A stretch of DNA of 39,919 nucleotides from Herpetosiphonaceae bacterium (GTDB lineage Bacteria > Chloroflexota > Chloroflexia > Chloroflexales > Kallotenuaceae), in NCBI GenBank assembly GCA_013821605.1, contig JACDGP010000044.1, positions 1 through 39,919 of the forward strand, written 5' to 3'. Under the pieces are notes generated by a model. The model was not told where the DNA came from. It saw nothing but the letters and a program-made list of their open reading frames with translations, and did not search any database. Both the position numbers and the translations under genes were made by a program. This document shows positions 24,987 to 33,990 of this stretch, piece after piece; position 1 is the stretch's first letter, and each line of letters starts with the position of its first letter.

Positions 24987-25066
24987 CTCCAGGACCGGAG
25001 TATAATAGCCGCAGGCTACATCTTCAGCAGCGTCAGTTGGATCGAGTACAGCCCGTGGTCCTGGAG
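24987..25066 (+). promoter_or_regulatory. plsY upstream region: TATAAT box flanked by a 10-bp inverted repeat
   Basis: TATAAT at 25001-25006 is a perfect -10, but no -35 is clear. CTCCAGGACC (24987-24996) and its exact complement GGTCCTGGAG (25057-25066) flank it; the right arm overlaps the GGAGG ribosome site of plsY. If transcripts begin at this -10 the left arm is not transcribed; transcripts from farther up could fold and hide the ribosome site. The 209 bases between the GTPase and plsY hold nothing else that I recognise. Confidence 0.4.
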
Positions 25067-25077
25067 GAACGGAAGCT

Positions 25078-25692
25078 ATGGCAGCAATAACCCTGGCCGC
25101 ATTACTACTGGTTAGCTACCTTGTTGGCTCGATTCCTTTTAGTTTTCTGATTGCCAAAGCACGTGGCATTGATCTGCGTCAGGTCGGTAGCGGCAACACG
25201 GGCGCATCTAATGTGTGGCGGAATTGCGGTTTCCTTCCCTTTCTGGTGGCGCTCGCCCTGGACATGGCCAAAGGGGCGGCGCCGACTTTTGTGGCTTCCT
25301 CCATCGCGCATACGTCACCCATTTGGACGATGATCGTGGGCATGTGTGCTATGTTAGGCCACCTCTTCCCGATCTTCCTGCGCTTCAAAGGCGGCAAGGC
25401 TGTGGCAACTGCGGGCGGCGTTTTGTTTGCCATTCAACCGGGGCTCTTTGTCTTGGCCGCGTTGGTCTGGACTGCCGTTTTCAAGCTAAAAGGTTATCCC
25501 TCGCTGGCTTCGCTGTCGGCAGCAGTGATCGTGGCCGTTGCCGGCACCTGGCTTGCGTATACGGGGCACTTCCCGATGATTTTTGCAGGCTATATTTGGG
25601 TCGCGCTCGTCTTGGTCGTTTATATGCACCGCTCGAACATCCAGCGCCTGTTAGCCGGTCAGGAGATGGGTATTGGCCCGCGGACCAAGTAA
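25078..25692 (+). CDS. plsY: Glycerol-3-phosphate acyltransferase PlsY
   Basis: A 204-residue membrane enzyme that transfers the acyl group of acyl-phosphate to glycerol-3-phosphate, the first step of phospholipid synthesis. It shows the PlsY motifs: GSIPFSFLIAKARGIDLRQVGSGNTGASN near residues 17-43, GHLFPIFLRFKGGKAVATAGG near 99-119, and the C-terminal HRSNIQRLLAGQE near 186. Five membrane helices are predicted. GGAGG precedes the ATG with a ten-base gap. Confidence 0.96.
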   Translation: MAAITLAALLLVSYLVGSIPFSFLIAKARGIDLRQVGSGNTGASNVWRNCGFLPFLVALALDMAKGAAPTFVASSIAHTSPIWTMIVGMCAMLGHLFPIFLRFKGGKAVATAGGVLFAIQPGLFVLAALVWTAVFKLKGYPSLASLSAAVIVAVAGTWLAYTGHFPMIFAGYIWVALVLVVYMHRSNIQRLLAGQEMGIGPRTK

Positions 25693-25711
25693 TGGTTAAC
25701 TCCGGTTCCAA

Positions 25712-25738
25712 CCCCTGCCGCTTTTAATGGGGCAGGGG
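25712..25738 (+). terminator. Intrinsic terminator after plsY
   Basis: CCCCTGCC (25712-25719) and GGCAGGGG (25731-25738) form a perfect 8-bp stem with an 11-base loop, 20 bases past the plsY stop and followed by CTTGTTGTG. The T content after the stem is moderate. Confidence 0.75.
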
Positions 25739-25862
25739 CTTGTTGTGAGCTGATATACGGATATAGTGCAAGACATCGTGTACTACATCGGCCATAGATG
25801 ATGGGTTGTTAGGCTCTGGGATGCGATAACTGTCTGGGTGAGCGTAGGGATGGAGTACAGCT

Positions 25863-26840
25863 ATGAGCAACGGCGCGATCACCGAACTACCTACTATAGC
25901 AGCCTTTGCTGAGGCGGTACGAGTAAATGTAGCAAATGTAATTATCGGCAAAGATGGTGTGGTTGAACAGCTGCTGGTAGCGTTGCTGGCCGGTGGGCAT
26001 GTGCTGCTCCAGGATGTACCAGGTACCGGCAAGACAATACTGGCACGGGCACTGGCAGTTTCGCTCGGCGTTGAATTTCGTCGCATTCAATGCACACCTG
26101 ATTTGTTGCCCAATGATATCGCGGGTGTATCGGTGTACAACCAAGGGTCGGGGGAGTTTCAGTTCCGGCCCGGTCCTTTGTTTGCGAATGTGTTGTTGGC
26201 CGATGAGATCAACCGGGCTACGCCACGCACCCAGTCGGCGTTGCTGGAAGCGATGGCCGAGCGCCAGGTGACGGTCGATGGAGCAACGTATCCGTTAGTT
26301 GAGCCTTTTTTGGTGCTGGCGACCGAGAACCCGATTGAGTTTGAAGGAACATTCCCCTTGCCCGAAGCCCAGCTTGATCGCTTCCTGATGCAGCTTAGTG
26401 TTGGTTATCCCGCGCTTAGCGATGAGGCACGCATGATCCGACTGATTGGCGGGGAGCATCCGATTACACAACTGCGACCGGTCATTAGCCCCGGCGTGTT
26501 GCCCGTTTTACAACAACAGCTCGACACCGTTCATTTGAGCGATGCTTTGGTCGGCTATATTCTGCGGTTGATCACGGCGACCCGCCAGCATTTCGATCTA
26601 CTGCTTGGCGGTAGTCCACGTGCTACGCTGGCATTATGTCGTGCTGCACAGGCAGCGGCTGCGCTCAAAGGCCGCGCCTTCGTGGTTCCGGATGATGTCA
26701 AGGCGCTGGCCGAGGTGATCTTGACCCACCGCTTGGTGCTCAAGCCCGAGTCGGCGCTACGTGGCCGTACTGCTGCCGCCGTGATGCGTGAAATCGTCGG
26801 CGCGACGCCGGTCGATGTACCTGATGAAGTCACGACCTGA
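25863..26840 (+). CDS. MoxR-family AAA+ ATPase
   Basis: A 325-residue AAA+ ATPase with Walker A DVPGTGKT (51-58), Walker B LLADEINRA (111-119), sensor 1 ATEN and the 'GTFPLPEAQLDRFLM' segment that marks MoxR proteins. The C-terminal lid domain has SPRATLALCRAAQAAA. MoxR ATPases are chaperones that assemble metal-containing or secreted protein complexes with DUF58/VWA partners. DUF58 and DUF4129 genes follow at once, five bases away and then overlapping. Confidence 0.93.
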   Translation: MSNGAITELPTIAAFAEAVRVNVANVIIGKDGVVEQLLVALLAGGHVLLQDVPGTGKTILARALAVSLGVEFRRIQCTPDLLPNDIAGVSVYNQGSGEFQFRPGPLFANVLLADEINRATPRTQSALLEAMAERQVTVDGATYPLVEPFLVLATENPIEFEGTFPLPEAQLDRFLMQLSVGYPALSDEARMIRLIGGEHPITQLRPVISPGVLPVLQQQLDTVHLSDALVGYILRLITATRQHFDLLLGGSPRATLALCRAAQAAAALKGRAFVVPDDVKALAEVILTHRLVLKPESALRGRTAAAVMREIVGATPVDVPDEVTT

Positions 26841-26845
26841 GCACA

Positions 26846-28012
26846 ATGATGACCAGATTGCAGCTGCTCGCACTGGGCATATTTCTCGCCGCAGTCGCCC
26901 TACGCTCGACGCTATTAGGCGCCGTCGGAGTGCTGCTCGGCGTGGCGACCGTCGTGGCCATCCAGTGGAACCGGCGGGTCAGCCGCAGCCTGCGGATCGA
27001 GCGCAAAATAGCGACAACGCTGCCCTGGAACGAGGCCGCCGAACTTGAAGTGCGCATCACTAATACCTCGCTGTTGCCGGTACCATGGCTGGCAGTCGAA
27101 GAAAGTATCCCGCCAGGAATTCGTACAGGTGGCGTGGCCACGCAGGTGTTGAGCCTACCCGCTGGCGGAGCTCGCTCGCTGCGTTATCCACTCCACAGCA
27201 GCCAGCGCGGCTACTACCGCATTGGTCCGATGCGACTGGCGACCGGTGATGTGCTCGGCTGGCAAACGCAGCGTATGGTGATTGCGCCCACCGCCTTAAC
27301 GGTGTTGCCCCGGCTCGTACCAATCATGGAATTGGGCTTGCCGGCGGCTCTGCCATTTGGACCACTGGCAAGTACGCGCCAGCGCGGTGAAGACCCGGCA
27401 CGCCCTGCCGGTGTCCGGGCCTATCAAGCCAGCGATGGCGTTCGGCGTATCGATTGGAAGGCGACTGCTCATCGTAACACGCTGATGGTCCGCCGCGCCG
27501 ATCCGGCGATCAGCCCTGAAACCACCTTTGCGCTGGCATTCGGCACCGCCGACTATCCAGCACGCGTGTTGCATGATGCGCTGGAGCGTGCGGCGACAGT
27601 TGTCGCTTCGTTGGCCGTTGCGCTGTTAGGGCGCAAACTGCCGGTCGGACTGGTCGCCAGCGGCTTTGATCCGCTGCATGAACGAACGGGGCTGGTTCTA
27701 CCGCAAGGCAAAGGCGATGCGCAACGCCGTATGCTTTTGGAAGCATTAGGTCGACTACAAATGGCGCACGAGGGCAGCTTGTGGACCCTACTGGCACAGC
27801 AGCCATTACCCTGGGGTGGGACGCTCGTGGTGGTGATGAGTGACCTCGGTACAGATGAATTGCCGCATGTTCTGCAGTTACTCCGACGCGGACAACAGGT
27901 AGCCTTGCTTTTGCTGGAGCCCACACCAGGCGGCCTAGCCCTCGCACAGCAACGCCGGTTGGCACACTGGAGTGTTGACGGACGCGGAAGTCCGAAGGCA
28001 AATCATGCGTAA
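26846..28012 (+). CDS. DUF58 domain protein
   Basis: A 388-residue protein with two N-terminal membrane helices (about 7-45), an extracytoplasmic-like beta region (VRITNTSLLPVPWLAVEESIPPG) and the DUF58 core GVRAYQASDGVRRIDWKATAHRNTLMVRR near residue 190-220. The C-terminal half resembles a VWA-like fold (GTLVVVMSDLG). DUF58 proteins are the usual MoxR partners. The start lies five bases after the moxR stop and the end overlaps the next gene by eight bases. Confidence 0.9.
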   Translation: MMTRLQLLALGIFLAAVALRSTLLGAVGVLLGVATVVAIQWNRRVSRSLRIERKIATTLPWNEAAELEVRITNTSLLPVPWLAVEESIPPGIRTGGVATQVLSLPAGGARSLRYPLHSSQRGYYRIGPMRLATGDVLGWQTQRMVIAPTALTVLPRLVPIMELGLPAALPFGPLASTRQRGEDPARPAGVRAYQASDGVRRIDWKATAHRNTLMVRRADPAISPETTFALAFGTADYPARVLHDALERAATVVASLAVALLGRKLPVGLVASGFDPLHERTGLVLPQGKGDAQRRMLLEALGRLQMAHEGSLWTLLAQQPLPWGGTLVVVMSDLGTDELPHVLQLLRRGQQVALLLLEPTPGGLALAQQRRLAHWSVDGRGSPKANHA

Positions 28013-29603
28013 ACTTTTCCTCAATGGTTGGAATTTGCTCTTGGTGGTCATCCTACTGGGTGGCCTCCTGGTCAGTCTGTCCGCCGCTCTAGCTTCAGTG
28101 CCTAGCTTTGCTGTGCCGGGACTCGTTCCGGTCGGCCTCGTGATCGTGATTGAGGTGCTTGTTACGCAGCGGATCGTGGTTGCATCACGGCTTAGCTGGG
28201 GCGATCAGGGGCGCCTGCGGGGACTCGAGTGGGCTTTGATCCTGGCCATAGTCCGCATTTGGGTGCTCTTGACCGATGGACGAGGCGTGATCGAACAGGT
28301 CACGCCCTGGCTACGTGATCCGGTCGCCTTTTTCACGCAACGCTATATGGTGCATGTGGCCCTGGTCTTTATCATATGGGTGATCGCCACAGGGCTGGGT
28401 CATCAGGTCTTGCTATGGAGCGCCGAAATAGCCCGGATACCTCAGCTTAGTCGTCACACGATCGAGCGCAGTCATGTTGACGCCGAGCAGGCCGAAGCGG
28501 TGCGCCGCTTCGATAGTCAACTCATCGGCTTGGTGACGCTAGCGCTACTGCTGGCAGTCTTTGCCCTCCGCGGCGAGAGCACACAGTTCCAACTCCTGCA
28601 ACCCAATATCGCTCGCGTCGGTGGGGGAGCGTTCGCCGCTGCACTGGTTGCTTTGCTCCTGCATAGTGCCGCCCACTTGCGCCAAATTACCGATAGCTGG
28701 AGTTTAGATGGCGCACAGGTTGAAGCCGGTGTCATCCAAAATTGGCAGCGTATGGGTCTCCTCGTTATGGCCGTGGCCCTCATCGTCGGACCGCTGCTCG
28801 CTCCACTCGCCCTGCTCGTACCACCACTGCCGCTGATACCCTTGATCAACATCCTGCTCGTTACGGGGACGCTGCTTGGCACATTGCTGCTTTTCGTCGT
28901 CGCCCTGCTTTTGACACCATTCGTCTGGCTGCTGAGTCTGCTCCATGGGAAGTCTGACTTCAAGCCACCGACGATTACGCCTTTCGTGCCACCGCAGATC
29001 CCGGTCGCTCCTGCGGCGGGTGAACGACCGCTTGCGCCCGGTCTGATCTTTTGGAGTTGCCTGCTTGTGCTGCTCGCCATTGCTCTGCTCCGTTACCTGC
29101 AGCAGCATGCTGACATCTTGCGTTGGCTACGGCGCTGGCGCGTCGGGCGGTGGTTGCTCCAATCATGGAGTCGTCTCTGGCGTGACGTGGGTGAATGGGT
29201 TGCGCTCGTCACGGATACCGTCCGCCGCCGCCTGCGCCACAACCCCGCTACGCCACACCGTCCTCCCCGTCCCCGTAGCCCACAGGGCCACCTACGTGCG
29301 CTGTACCAGGAATTAGTGCGGGCCGGTGAGGCGAAAGGCATCGCGCATCCACCTTCGGCGACGCCCTTTGAGTACAGCAGCGCATTGGGGTCGGCAGTTC
29401 CACCGGTTGAACCTGATGTCACAGCCTTGACCGACCTGTATGTACAAGCTGAATACGGCCCATTGCTGCCTGATGATGAAGATCTGCGGCGCGGCCGGCA
29501 ACGCTGGCGCCGGATCCAGCACTGGCTAGGCGGCACCGGTCAAGTGGTCGGTGCCGCTGTACAAAAAGGACGTCTACGCGTTCGCCAAAAGCCCAAATCA
29601 TGA
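28005..29603 (+). CDS. Polytopic membrane protein with C-terminal DUF4129 domain
   Basis: A 532-residue protein. The N-terminal 370 residues contain about nine membrane helices; a hydrophilic region (295-320, with PPTITPFVPPQIPVAP) splits them. The C-terminal 90 residues (HLRALYQELVRAGEAKGIAHPPSATPFEYSSAL..) match DUF4129, which in other bacteria is the tail of transglutaminase-like membrane proteins in MoxR/DUF58 loci. The transglutaminase domain itself is absent here. ATG 28005 overlaps the DUF58 stop (ATGCGTAA) and starts just before the first helix; the ORF extending to 27972 is less likely. Confidence 0.85.
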   Translation: MRKLFLNGWNLLLVVILLGGLLVSLSAALASVPSFAVPGLVPVGLVIVIEVLVTQRIVVASRLSWGDQGRLRGLEWALILAIVRIWVLLTDGRGVIEQVTPWLRDPVAFFTQRYMVHVALVFIIWVIATGLGHQVLLWSAEIARIPQLSRHTIERSHVDAEQAEAVRRFDSQLIGLVTLALLLAVFALRGESTQFQLLQPNIARVGGGAFAAALVALLLHSAAHLRQITDSWSLDGAQVEAGVIQNWQRMGLLVMAVALIVGPLLAPLALLVPPLPLIPLINILLVTGTLLGTLLLFVVALLLTPFVWLLSLLHGKSDFKPPTITPFVPPQIPVAPAAGERPLAPGLIFWSCLLVLLAIALLRYLQQHADILRWLRRWRVGRWLLQSWSRLWRDVGEWVALVTDTVRRRLRHNPATPHRPPRPRSPQGHLRALYQELVRAGEAKGIAHPPSATPFEYSSALGSAVPPVEPDVTALTDLYVQAEYGPLLPDDEDLRRGRQRWRRIQHWLGGTGQVVGAAVQKGRLRVRQKPKS

Positions 29604-30361
29604 ATGGCCGGGCGAACTGGCATGTGCCGGGCTATGCCGTGGCCTATAGCTGGCTGGCGCGCGATTACCTGTCTAACCTAGAAATGATCCTGGTGTTGCT
29701 CCATGAATCGCTGGCGACCCTGCTGGTCGTGGGTACGGCACCTGCAATTCGTGGCGTGCTCATGAAGTGTGCCCACCCTTTCCGTAGTGGTGACTGCTAC
29801 CGCATTGATGCACTTGACAGTGAGGTGCTCAACGAACTCATGCAACACCCCGCTGTCGAACCTTCAGCTCGGTGGCTGGTCCACCGTCCCTGGATGCAGC
29901 CGATTCTCCAGCAGCGCTACGGTATCGTCCCGTCAGGGTTTGGTATCCGAGGCTTCGCCACGACCACAGCCAGTACCATCCCGCGCGATGGTCGTCCACT
30001 TGGTGGCGCTGACCGAGCGCTGGTCGAATGGAGTGATTGTGGCTGGAGTGCCGCTGATTTCGACCAACTGCTCCAGGGCCGCCGCCCGTGGGCCATCGTC
30101 CACGATGATCTGATCATTTGCCGTGCATCTGCCGGCTATGACACGCCCTGGACGGCGGAAGTGCTCGGGCTCTGGACGCACCCAGCGTACCGTAAACGGG
30201 GTCTGGCGCGCAGTCTCGTCGCTGCCATTTGTGATGATATTCTGGCGCGGAAACCAATCGCCGCCTACAGCACAACCTTCGAGAATCTAGCGAGCCAACA
30301 TGTCGCTCGCGCTGTGGGCTTGAAGCATGTCACAACGATTACTGAATGCACGCCGGGATAG
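29600..30361 (+). CDS. GNAT-family N-acetyltransferase
   Basis: A 253-residue protein whose C-terminal 130 residues contain the acetyl-CoA site of the GNAT fold: AEVLGLWTHPAYRKRGLARSLVAAICDDIL (about 195-224), followed by AAYSTTFENLASQHVARAVGLK. The N-terminal half (residues 1-110) is not recognised and may choose the substrate. The start overlaps the DUF4129 stop by four bases (ATGA), so it belongs to the same transcript, though a functional link with MoxR is not established. Confidence 0.8.
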   Translation: MNGRANWHVPGYAVAYSWLARDYLSNLEMILVLLHESLATLLVVGTAPAIRGVLMKCAHPFRSGDCYRIDALDSEVLNELMQHPAVEPSARWLVHRPWMQPILQQRYGIVPSGFGIRGFATTTASTIPRDGRPLGGADRALVEWSDCGWSAADFDQLLQGRRPWAIVHDDLIICRASAGYDTPWTAEVLGLWTHPAYRKRGLARSLVAAICDDILARKPIAAYSTTFENLASQHVARAVGLKHVTTITECTPG

Positions 30362-30369
30362 TGCCACCG

Positions 30370-32166
30370 CTACAACCACTCAGGCTCCTTGTAGCTTGGT
30401 TGGTGAGCATAGCGGTGTAGGCCGAGCCGTAGGTCGAGCGAGCGACCAGGCGGCAGCAGCACCCGCAGGTGGCGATCCTGCACATCAACGGTTGTTCCCA
30501 CCGTTTCGTCGGTTGCTGAGGTAAAGCTGTGCTCGCCGAAGGCACCGGCCTGGATGAGGAGGCGCCGGGCGTGTAAGGGGCTGGTGTTAACCAGCGTAAT
30601 GGCGACGTGATCGGCGGCAAGAGCGTGGACCAGTGCACTAACGTCCGGCGGTAAACCAGGGCGGCGCGTCTCTGCGTCGAAGTAGCGGAGCGGGACATGT
30701 AACAAACCACCGTGGTAAATGATCTGAGGTCCGCCACAGGTTAATTGCAACAGTGCTTCGGTATGGACGGGATTGATATCTTGCCAGTGATGCACGTCCC
30801 ACTGCTCAGGGTCGCCGTCGTCGGCGCGCATCACATCCATACGACGCGCCATTTCAGACCACTGGGCAGCCAGGATGTGCGCAGGATAGTCGGGATTCCG
30901 GCCCTGGAGATAGCAATACCAAGGCGCGCTATGAATGTCGTCACCTTTGCCACGGCCGGGTAACACCGCTGGCCAGGTCGTCAGGCGTTCGGGAAACTGT
31001 GCGAGGCGGTCTGCATCCTGCGCCGCCTGTGAGAGCGCCCAAAGTTGGAGGGTATGCTCGGGAGCCAGCGGACGAAAAGCCGTCCAGCCCTGATCGGTAT
31101 GACGGTGGGGGACCAGCAGTTGACCATTCTCCACATGGCCCAAGGCGACCATGCGATCCACCTGGCTACGGGGAATATCCAGGTAACGCATATCGCCGGT
31201 CAGCAAAACGGCGTTCATCGCCGCAATCGTCAGGGGTTGTATGATCGTCATCAGACCGTGCGGCCAACGCCAGCCATAATAGCCACCCCACCACTTGCCG
31301 CCCATGAGTTCGCCGATCTGACCGCTTGGCCCGACATTGTCAGGACTTAGACCATCGTTGGCTTTGATACGCTCGGCCCATGCTTCAATGTAATCCAAGA
31401 CCCAGCTGCGATAGCGTTCATCGCCCGTCCACGCGTAGGCATGCGTGACGAGGCTGGTCGCCGTGAGATTTAGTGGAACGTCACCCTGCATCTGGCGGGC
31501 ATTCAGCAGTTTAAGGATCTCGCCATAGATGCGGCCGTCGTTCCAATCGGCGATGGGACCGTTCACCCCAGGAATATCCTCGAAGGGCGCGGGATAGGCC
31601 GCCAGCACCGCACGGTGGGTCGACCAATCATCCCATTCGTTGACGAGGCGTGGTCCTTTGCTGCCGTTGATCGGCGAGCGTAGTATGCGGTGCTCGGCAT
31701 CCCAATTAGCTGCTTCGGGGTCAAGCCCCATATACATATGGGCGAAGCGTTGAGCGCGGGCACGATGCAGCTGTAGCGCTGGATCAGCTAGGCCAAAGCT
31801 ATAGAAGAGACCCGAGCTTTCGCCATGGTGCATCCAGTCATAGAAGGCGTCGAACTCGCGCCAGATCTGGCCGTAGGTGGCGAACTGGAGTGTTATCGCT
31901 TCCCATAAGAAGCGGCTGCGCTCGTAGACATCTCGGCTGCCGCCTAGCGCTGAGAAAAGTGCCCAGTTACCAAAACTTTCGTAGCCGTCGTCGGAGCCAT
32001 CCATACCCGGCCATGTTTGGCGCCAGATCAAGCTCCCGTCGGGACGCGTGTAGCGCTCCTGAAAGAGCGGTACGGCAGCATTCATCGTGTCAATTAACAG
32101 GCGCTGCATCGTCGCCCAAGGTGGAGGTGGTAAGCGGCGCATCGCTGTGAGGGTCGGCAGGGTCAT
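30370..32166 (-). CDS. Large soluble protein of unknown function, probable alpha/alpha-barrel
   Basis: A 598-residue protein with no signal peptide or membrane segment. The central 450 residues are helix-rich with conserved-looking aromatic motifs: GMDGSDDGYESFGNW, FYDWMHHGESSGLFYSFGLAD, MYMGLDPEAANWD, LMGGKWWGGYYGWRWPHG. These resemble (alpha/alpha)-toroid carbohydrate enzymes. The last 120 residues (LVNTSPLHARRLLIQAGAFGEH) look like a beta-sandwich. I recall no assigned function for this family. It is divergent from the aldolase/FAH pair, which suggests sugar-derivative breakdown. ATG 32166 has GGGAGC close upstream; the open frame to the right of it is not coding. Confidence 0.7.
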   Translation of the reverse strand: MTLPTLTAMRRLPPPPWATMQRLLIDTMNAAVPLFQERYTRPDGSLIWRQTWPGMDGSDDGYESFGNWALFSALGGSRDVYERSRFLWEAITLQFATYGQIWREFDAFYDWMHHGESSGLFYSFGLADPALQLHRARAQRFAHMYMGLDPEAANWDAEHRILRSPINGSKGPRLVNEWDDWSTHRAVLAAYPAPFEDIPGVNGPIADWNDGRIYGEILKLLNARQMQGDVPLNLTATSLVTHAYAWTGDERYRSWVLDYIEAWAERIKANDGLSPDNVGPSGQIGELMGGKWWGGYYGWRWPHGLMTIIQPLTIAAMNAVLLTGDMRYLDIPRSQVDRMVALGHVENGQLLVPHRHTDQGWTAFRPLAPEHTLQLWALSQAAQDADRLAQFPERLTTWPAVLPGRGKGDDIHSAPWYCYLQGRNPDYPAHILAAQWSEMARRMDVMRADDGDPEQWDVHHWQDINPVHTEALLQLTCGGPQIIYHGGLLHVPLRYFDAETRRPGLPPDVSALVHALAADHVAITLVNTSPLHARRLLIQAGAFGEHSFTSATDETVGTTVDVQDRHLRVLLPPGRSLDLRLGLHRYAHQPSYKEPEWL

Positions 32167-32176
32167 AGTTGCTCCC

Positions 32177-32182
32177 AGTATA
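32177..32182 (-). promoter_or_regulatory. Candidate -10 box for the minus-strand unknown gene
   Basis: TATACT on the minus strand lies ten bases before ATG 32166, so a start point at about 32170 leaves a leader of only a few bases. No convincing -35 is visible. The 106 bases between the divergent starts (32167-32272) hold a TAGAAT (32224-32229) that could serve the plus-strand aldolase. Confidence 0.25.
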
Positions 32183-32272
32183 TAACGACGCAGCGTATCA
32201 TAGAATGATCGTCGGGATTGCGCTAGAATAGCCCAAGAGCAGCTACGTTGCATGAACGGCGAAAGAGGGATG

Positions 32273-33076
32273 ATGATCGAGAATGTTGTGAAGAGCCGGC
32301 TCCAGCGCGGCGAGCTGGCCCTGGGTGCCTGGCTCAATCTCCCGAGCCTTGCTGTCGCACGGCTCATGGCCCGGCAAGGTTTTCACTGGCTAACGGTCGA
32401 TGCGGAGCATGGTGCGCAACATCCGGGGTTGATCGCAGAGATGGTGGCAACGATTGCCGATTCCGGCGTTTGCGCACCATTGGTCCGCCTGCCCACCAAC
32501 AGTGTCGAATGGTACAAATGGGCGCTGGACGCAGGTGCCTTTGGGGTGGTGGTCCCGATGGTTAACAACCGCGAGGATGCCGAGCGTGCCGTCAGTTGGT
32601 CGCGCTATCCACCCGAGGGGATGCGTAGCATCGGTGGGGCGTTCGCGCATTATGCCTGGGGCGCCGCCAATCGGGCTGATTATGCTGCGGCAGTGAACCG
32701 GGAGTTGCTGGTGATCGTTCAGATCGAAAGTGCGCAGGCGCTTGCCAACCTAGACGAGATCCTGAGTGTTCCAGGGATTGATGTGGCTTTCGTTGGTCCG
32801 AACGATTTGCACGCGCAGCTTGGCCTGGCACCACGCAGTGAGAGCGATGAGCCAGCTTTTGTTGCCGCCCTTGAGCGAATCAAAGCTGCTGCGCGACGCT
32901 ATAACCTGGCGCTCGGCATCTATAGCAGCGATGGGGTGGCTGCGGCCCAGCGGGTACGGGAGGGTTTTCAGATGGTCTCGATCACGTCAGACGTTGCTTC
33001 CCTGACAGCGGGAGCCCTGCACAACCTGACCGACGCAGGACAAGTGCCAGGGACAGCACATGGGACGGGAGAATAA
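32273..33076 (+). CDS. HpcH/HpaI-family class II aldolase
   Basis: About 267 residues, a TIM-barrel aldolase that cleaves 2-keto-3-deoxy or 4-hydroxy-2-oxo acids to pyruvate plus an aldehyde using a divalent metal. Family marks are LGAWLNLPS, the catalytic DAEHG, the glycine-rich GAFGVVVPMVNNREDAERAV, YPPEGMRSIGG, metal ligand E in VQIESAQAL and DVAFVGPNDL. The start is uncertain: ATG at 32252, 32270 and 32273 are in frame, and GAGGG lies four bases before 32273. It ends two bases before the FAH-family gene, so the two likely form an operon for an acidic sugar. Confidence 0.9.
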   Translation: MIENVVKSRLQRGELALGAWLNLPSLAVARLMARQGFHWLTVDAEHGAQHPGLIAEMVATIADSGVCAPLVRLPTNSVEWYKWALDAGAFGVVVPMVNNREDAERAVSWSRYPPEGMRSIGGAFAHYAWGAANRADYAAAVNRELLVIVQIESAQALANLDEILSVPGIDVAFVGPNDLHAQLGLAPRSESDEPAFVAALERIKAAARRYNLALGIYSSDGVAAAQRVREGFQMVSITSDVASLTAGALHNLTDAGQVPGTAHGTGE

Positions 33077-33078
33077 GT

Positions 33079-33957
33079 GTGTCAGTTAACGATGGTGTAG
33101 CGATGAATGAGCGAGTCTTTCTGGCGCTGTATGATGACCAATGGTGTATTGAGCTCGACGGGGTAACCCATGTGTTAAGCGAGGAGATTCCTTCGCTGGA
33201 CTGGGTGCTGGCTAACTTGCCTGCTTCGGAGGTTATGGACCGGCTTCTCGCCGCCCGGGGAGCGCTGTTGACCCCGCAACCTGCGACATGTCGAGCACCT
33301 GTTGGCAAGCAGGAGGTTTGGGCTTCCGGTGTGACCTACAAGCGTAGCGAGGAGGCGCGTGAGCGCGAGTCGCAGAATAGTACGATCTACACACGAGTGT
33401 ATCACGCAGAACGACCCGAGCTGTTTTTTAAGGCATTCGGTCCGGAAGTAGTGAGCAGTGGCGAGGCGGCAGGTATCCGTTTTGATGCGACATGGTCGGT
33501 CCCCGAGCCGGAGCTAGTGGTCGTGTTCAACAAATGCATGGAGGTGATCGGTTTCACCGTCGGGAACGACTTGAGCTCGCGCGACATCGAAGGCGAGAAT
33601 CCACTGTATTTGCCGCAGGCCAAAGTCTATGAACGCGCCTGTGTGCTTGGCCCGCGTATCTGGCTACAGCCCGGGGCGGAGCAGTGGCCGGAGGTCGATA
33701 TCCGGATCGTCATTAGCCGCGCGGGAGAGACGGTCTTCAGCGGCGAAACCGCGACGAGCCAGATTAAACGGTCGCTTGCTGAGCTAGGGAGTTACCTGGG
33801 CCGCTGCAGGCGTTTCCCCGCCGGCGTCTTCCTGTTTTCCGGCACGGGGATTGTGCCGCCGGACGCGTTCTCTCTGGCTGTGGGTGATGAAGTTCGTATC
33901 ACCATCGATGCGATTGGCGAACTCATCAATCCGATCATGATTGTGGGAACGCCCTAG
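33079..33957 (+). CDS. Fumarylacetoacetate hydrolase-family protein, AraD1-like
   Basis: A 292-residue protein of the FAH fold. WASGVTYKRSEEARERE, FFKA, WSVPEPELVVVFN (metal ligand EPE), TVGNDLSSRDIEGENPLYLPQAK and a closing FSGTGIVPP are the motifs of the AraD1-like subgroup, which dehydrates or hydrolyses 2-keto-3-deoxy sugar acids. With the aldolase in front it fits sugar acid degradation. GTG 33079 has GGGAG about eight bases before it; ATG 33103 is an alternative start. Confidence 0.88.
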   Translation: MSVNDGVAMNERVFLALYDDQWCIELDGVTHVLSEEIPSLDWVLANLPASEVMDRLLAARGALLTPQPATCRAPVGKQEVWASGVTYKRSEEARERESQNSTIYTRVYHAERPELFFKAFGPEVVSSGEAAGIRFDATWSVPEPELVVVFNKCMEVIGFTVGNDLSSRDIEGENPLYLPQAKVYERACVLGPRIWLQPGAEQWPEVDIRIVISRAGETVFSGETATSQIKRSLAELGSYLGRCRRFPAGVFLFSGTGIVPPDAFSLAVGDEVRITIDAIGELINPIMIVGTP

Positions 33958-33990
33958 GGAGGAGCAGCCACTGGAACTGCTCCTCTCATC

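Noticed and set aside
32167-32367. N-terminal extension of the minus-strand 598-residue protein
   Set aside because: The extra 67 residues are basic and low in structure, overlap the divergent aldolase gene, and the ATG at 32166 has a suitable ribosome site.
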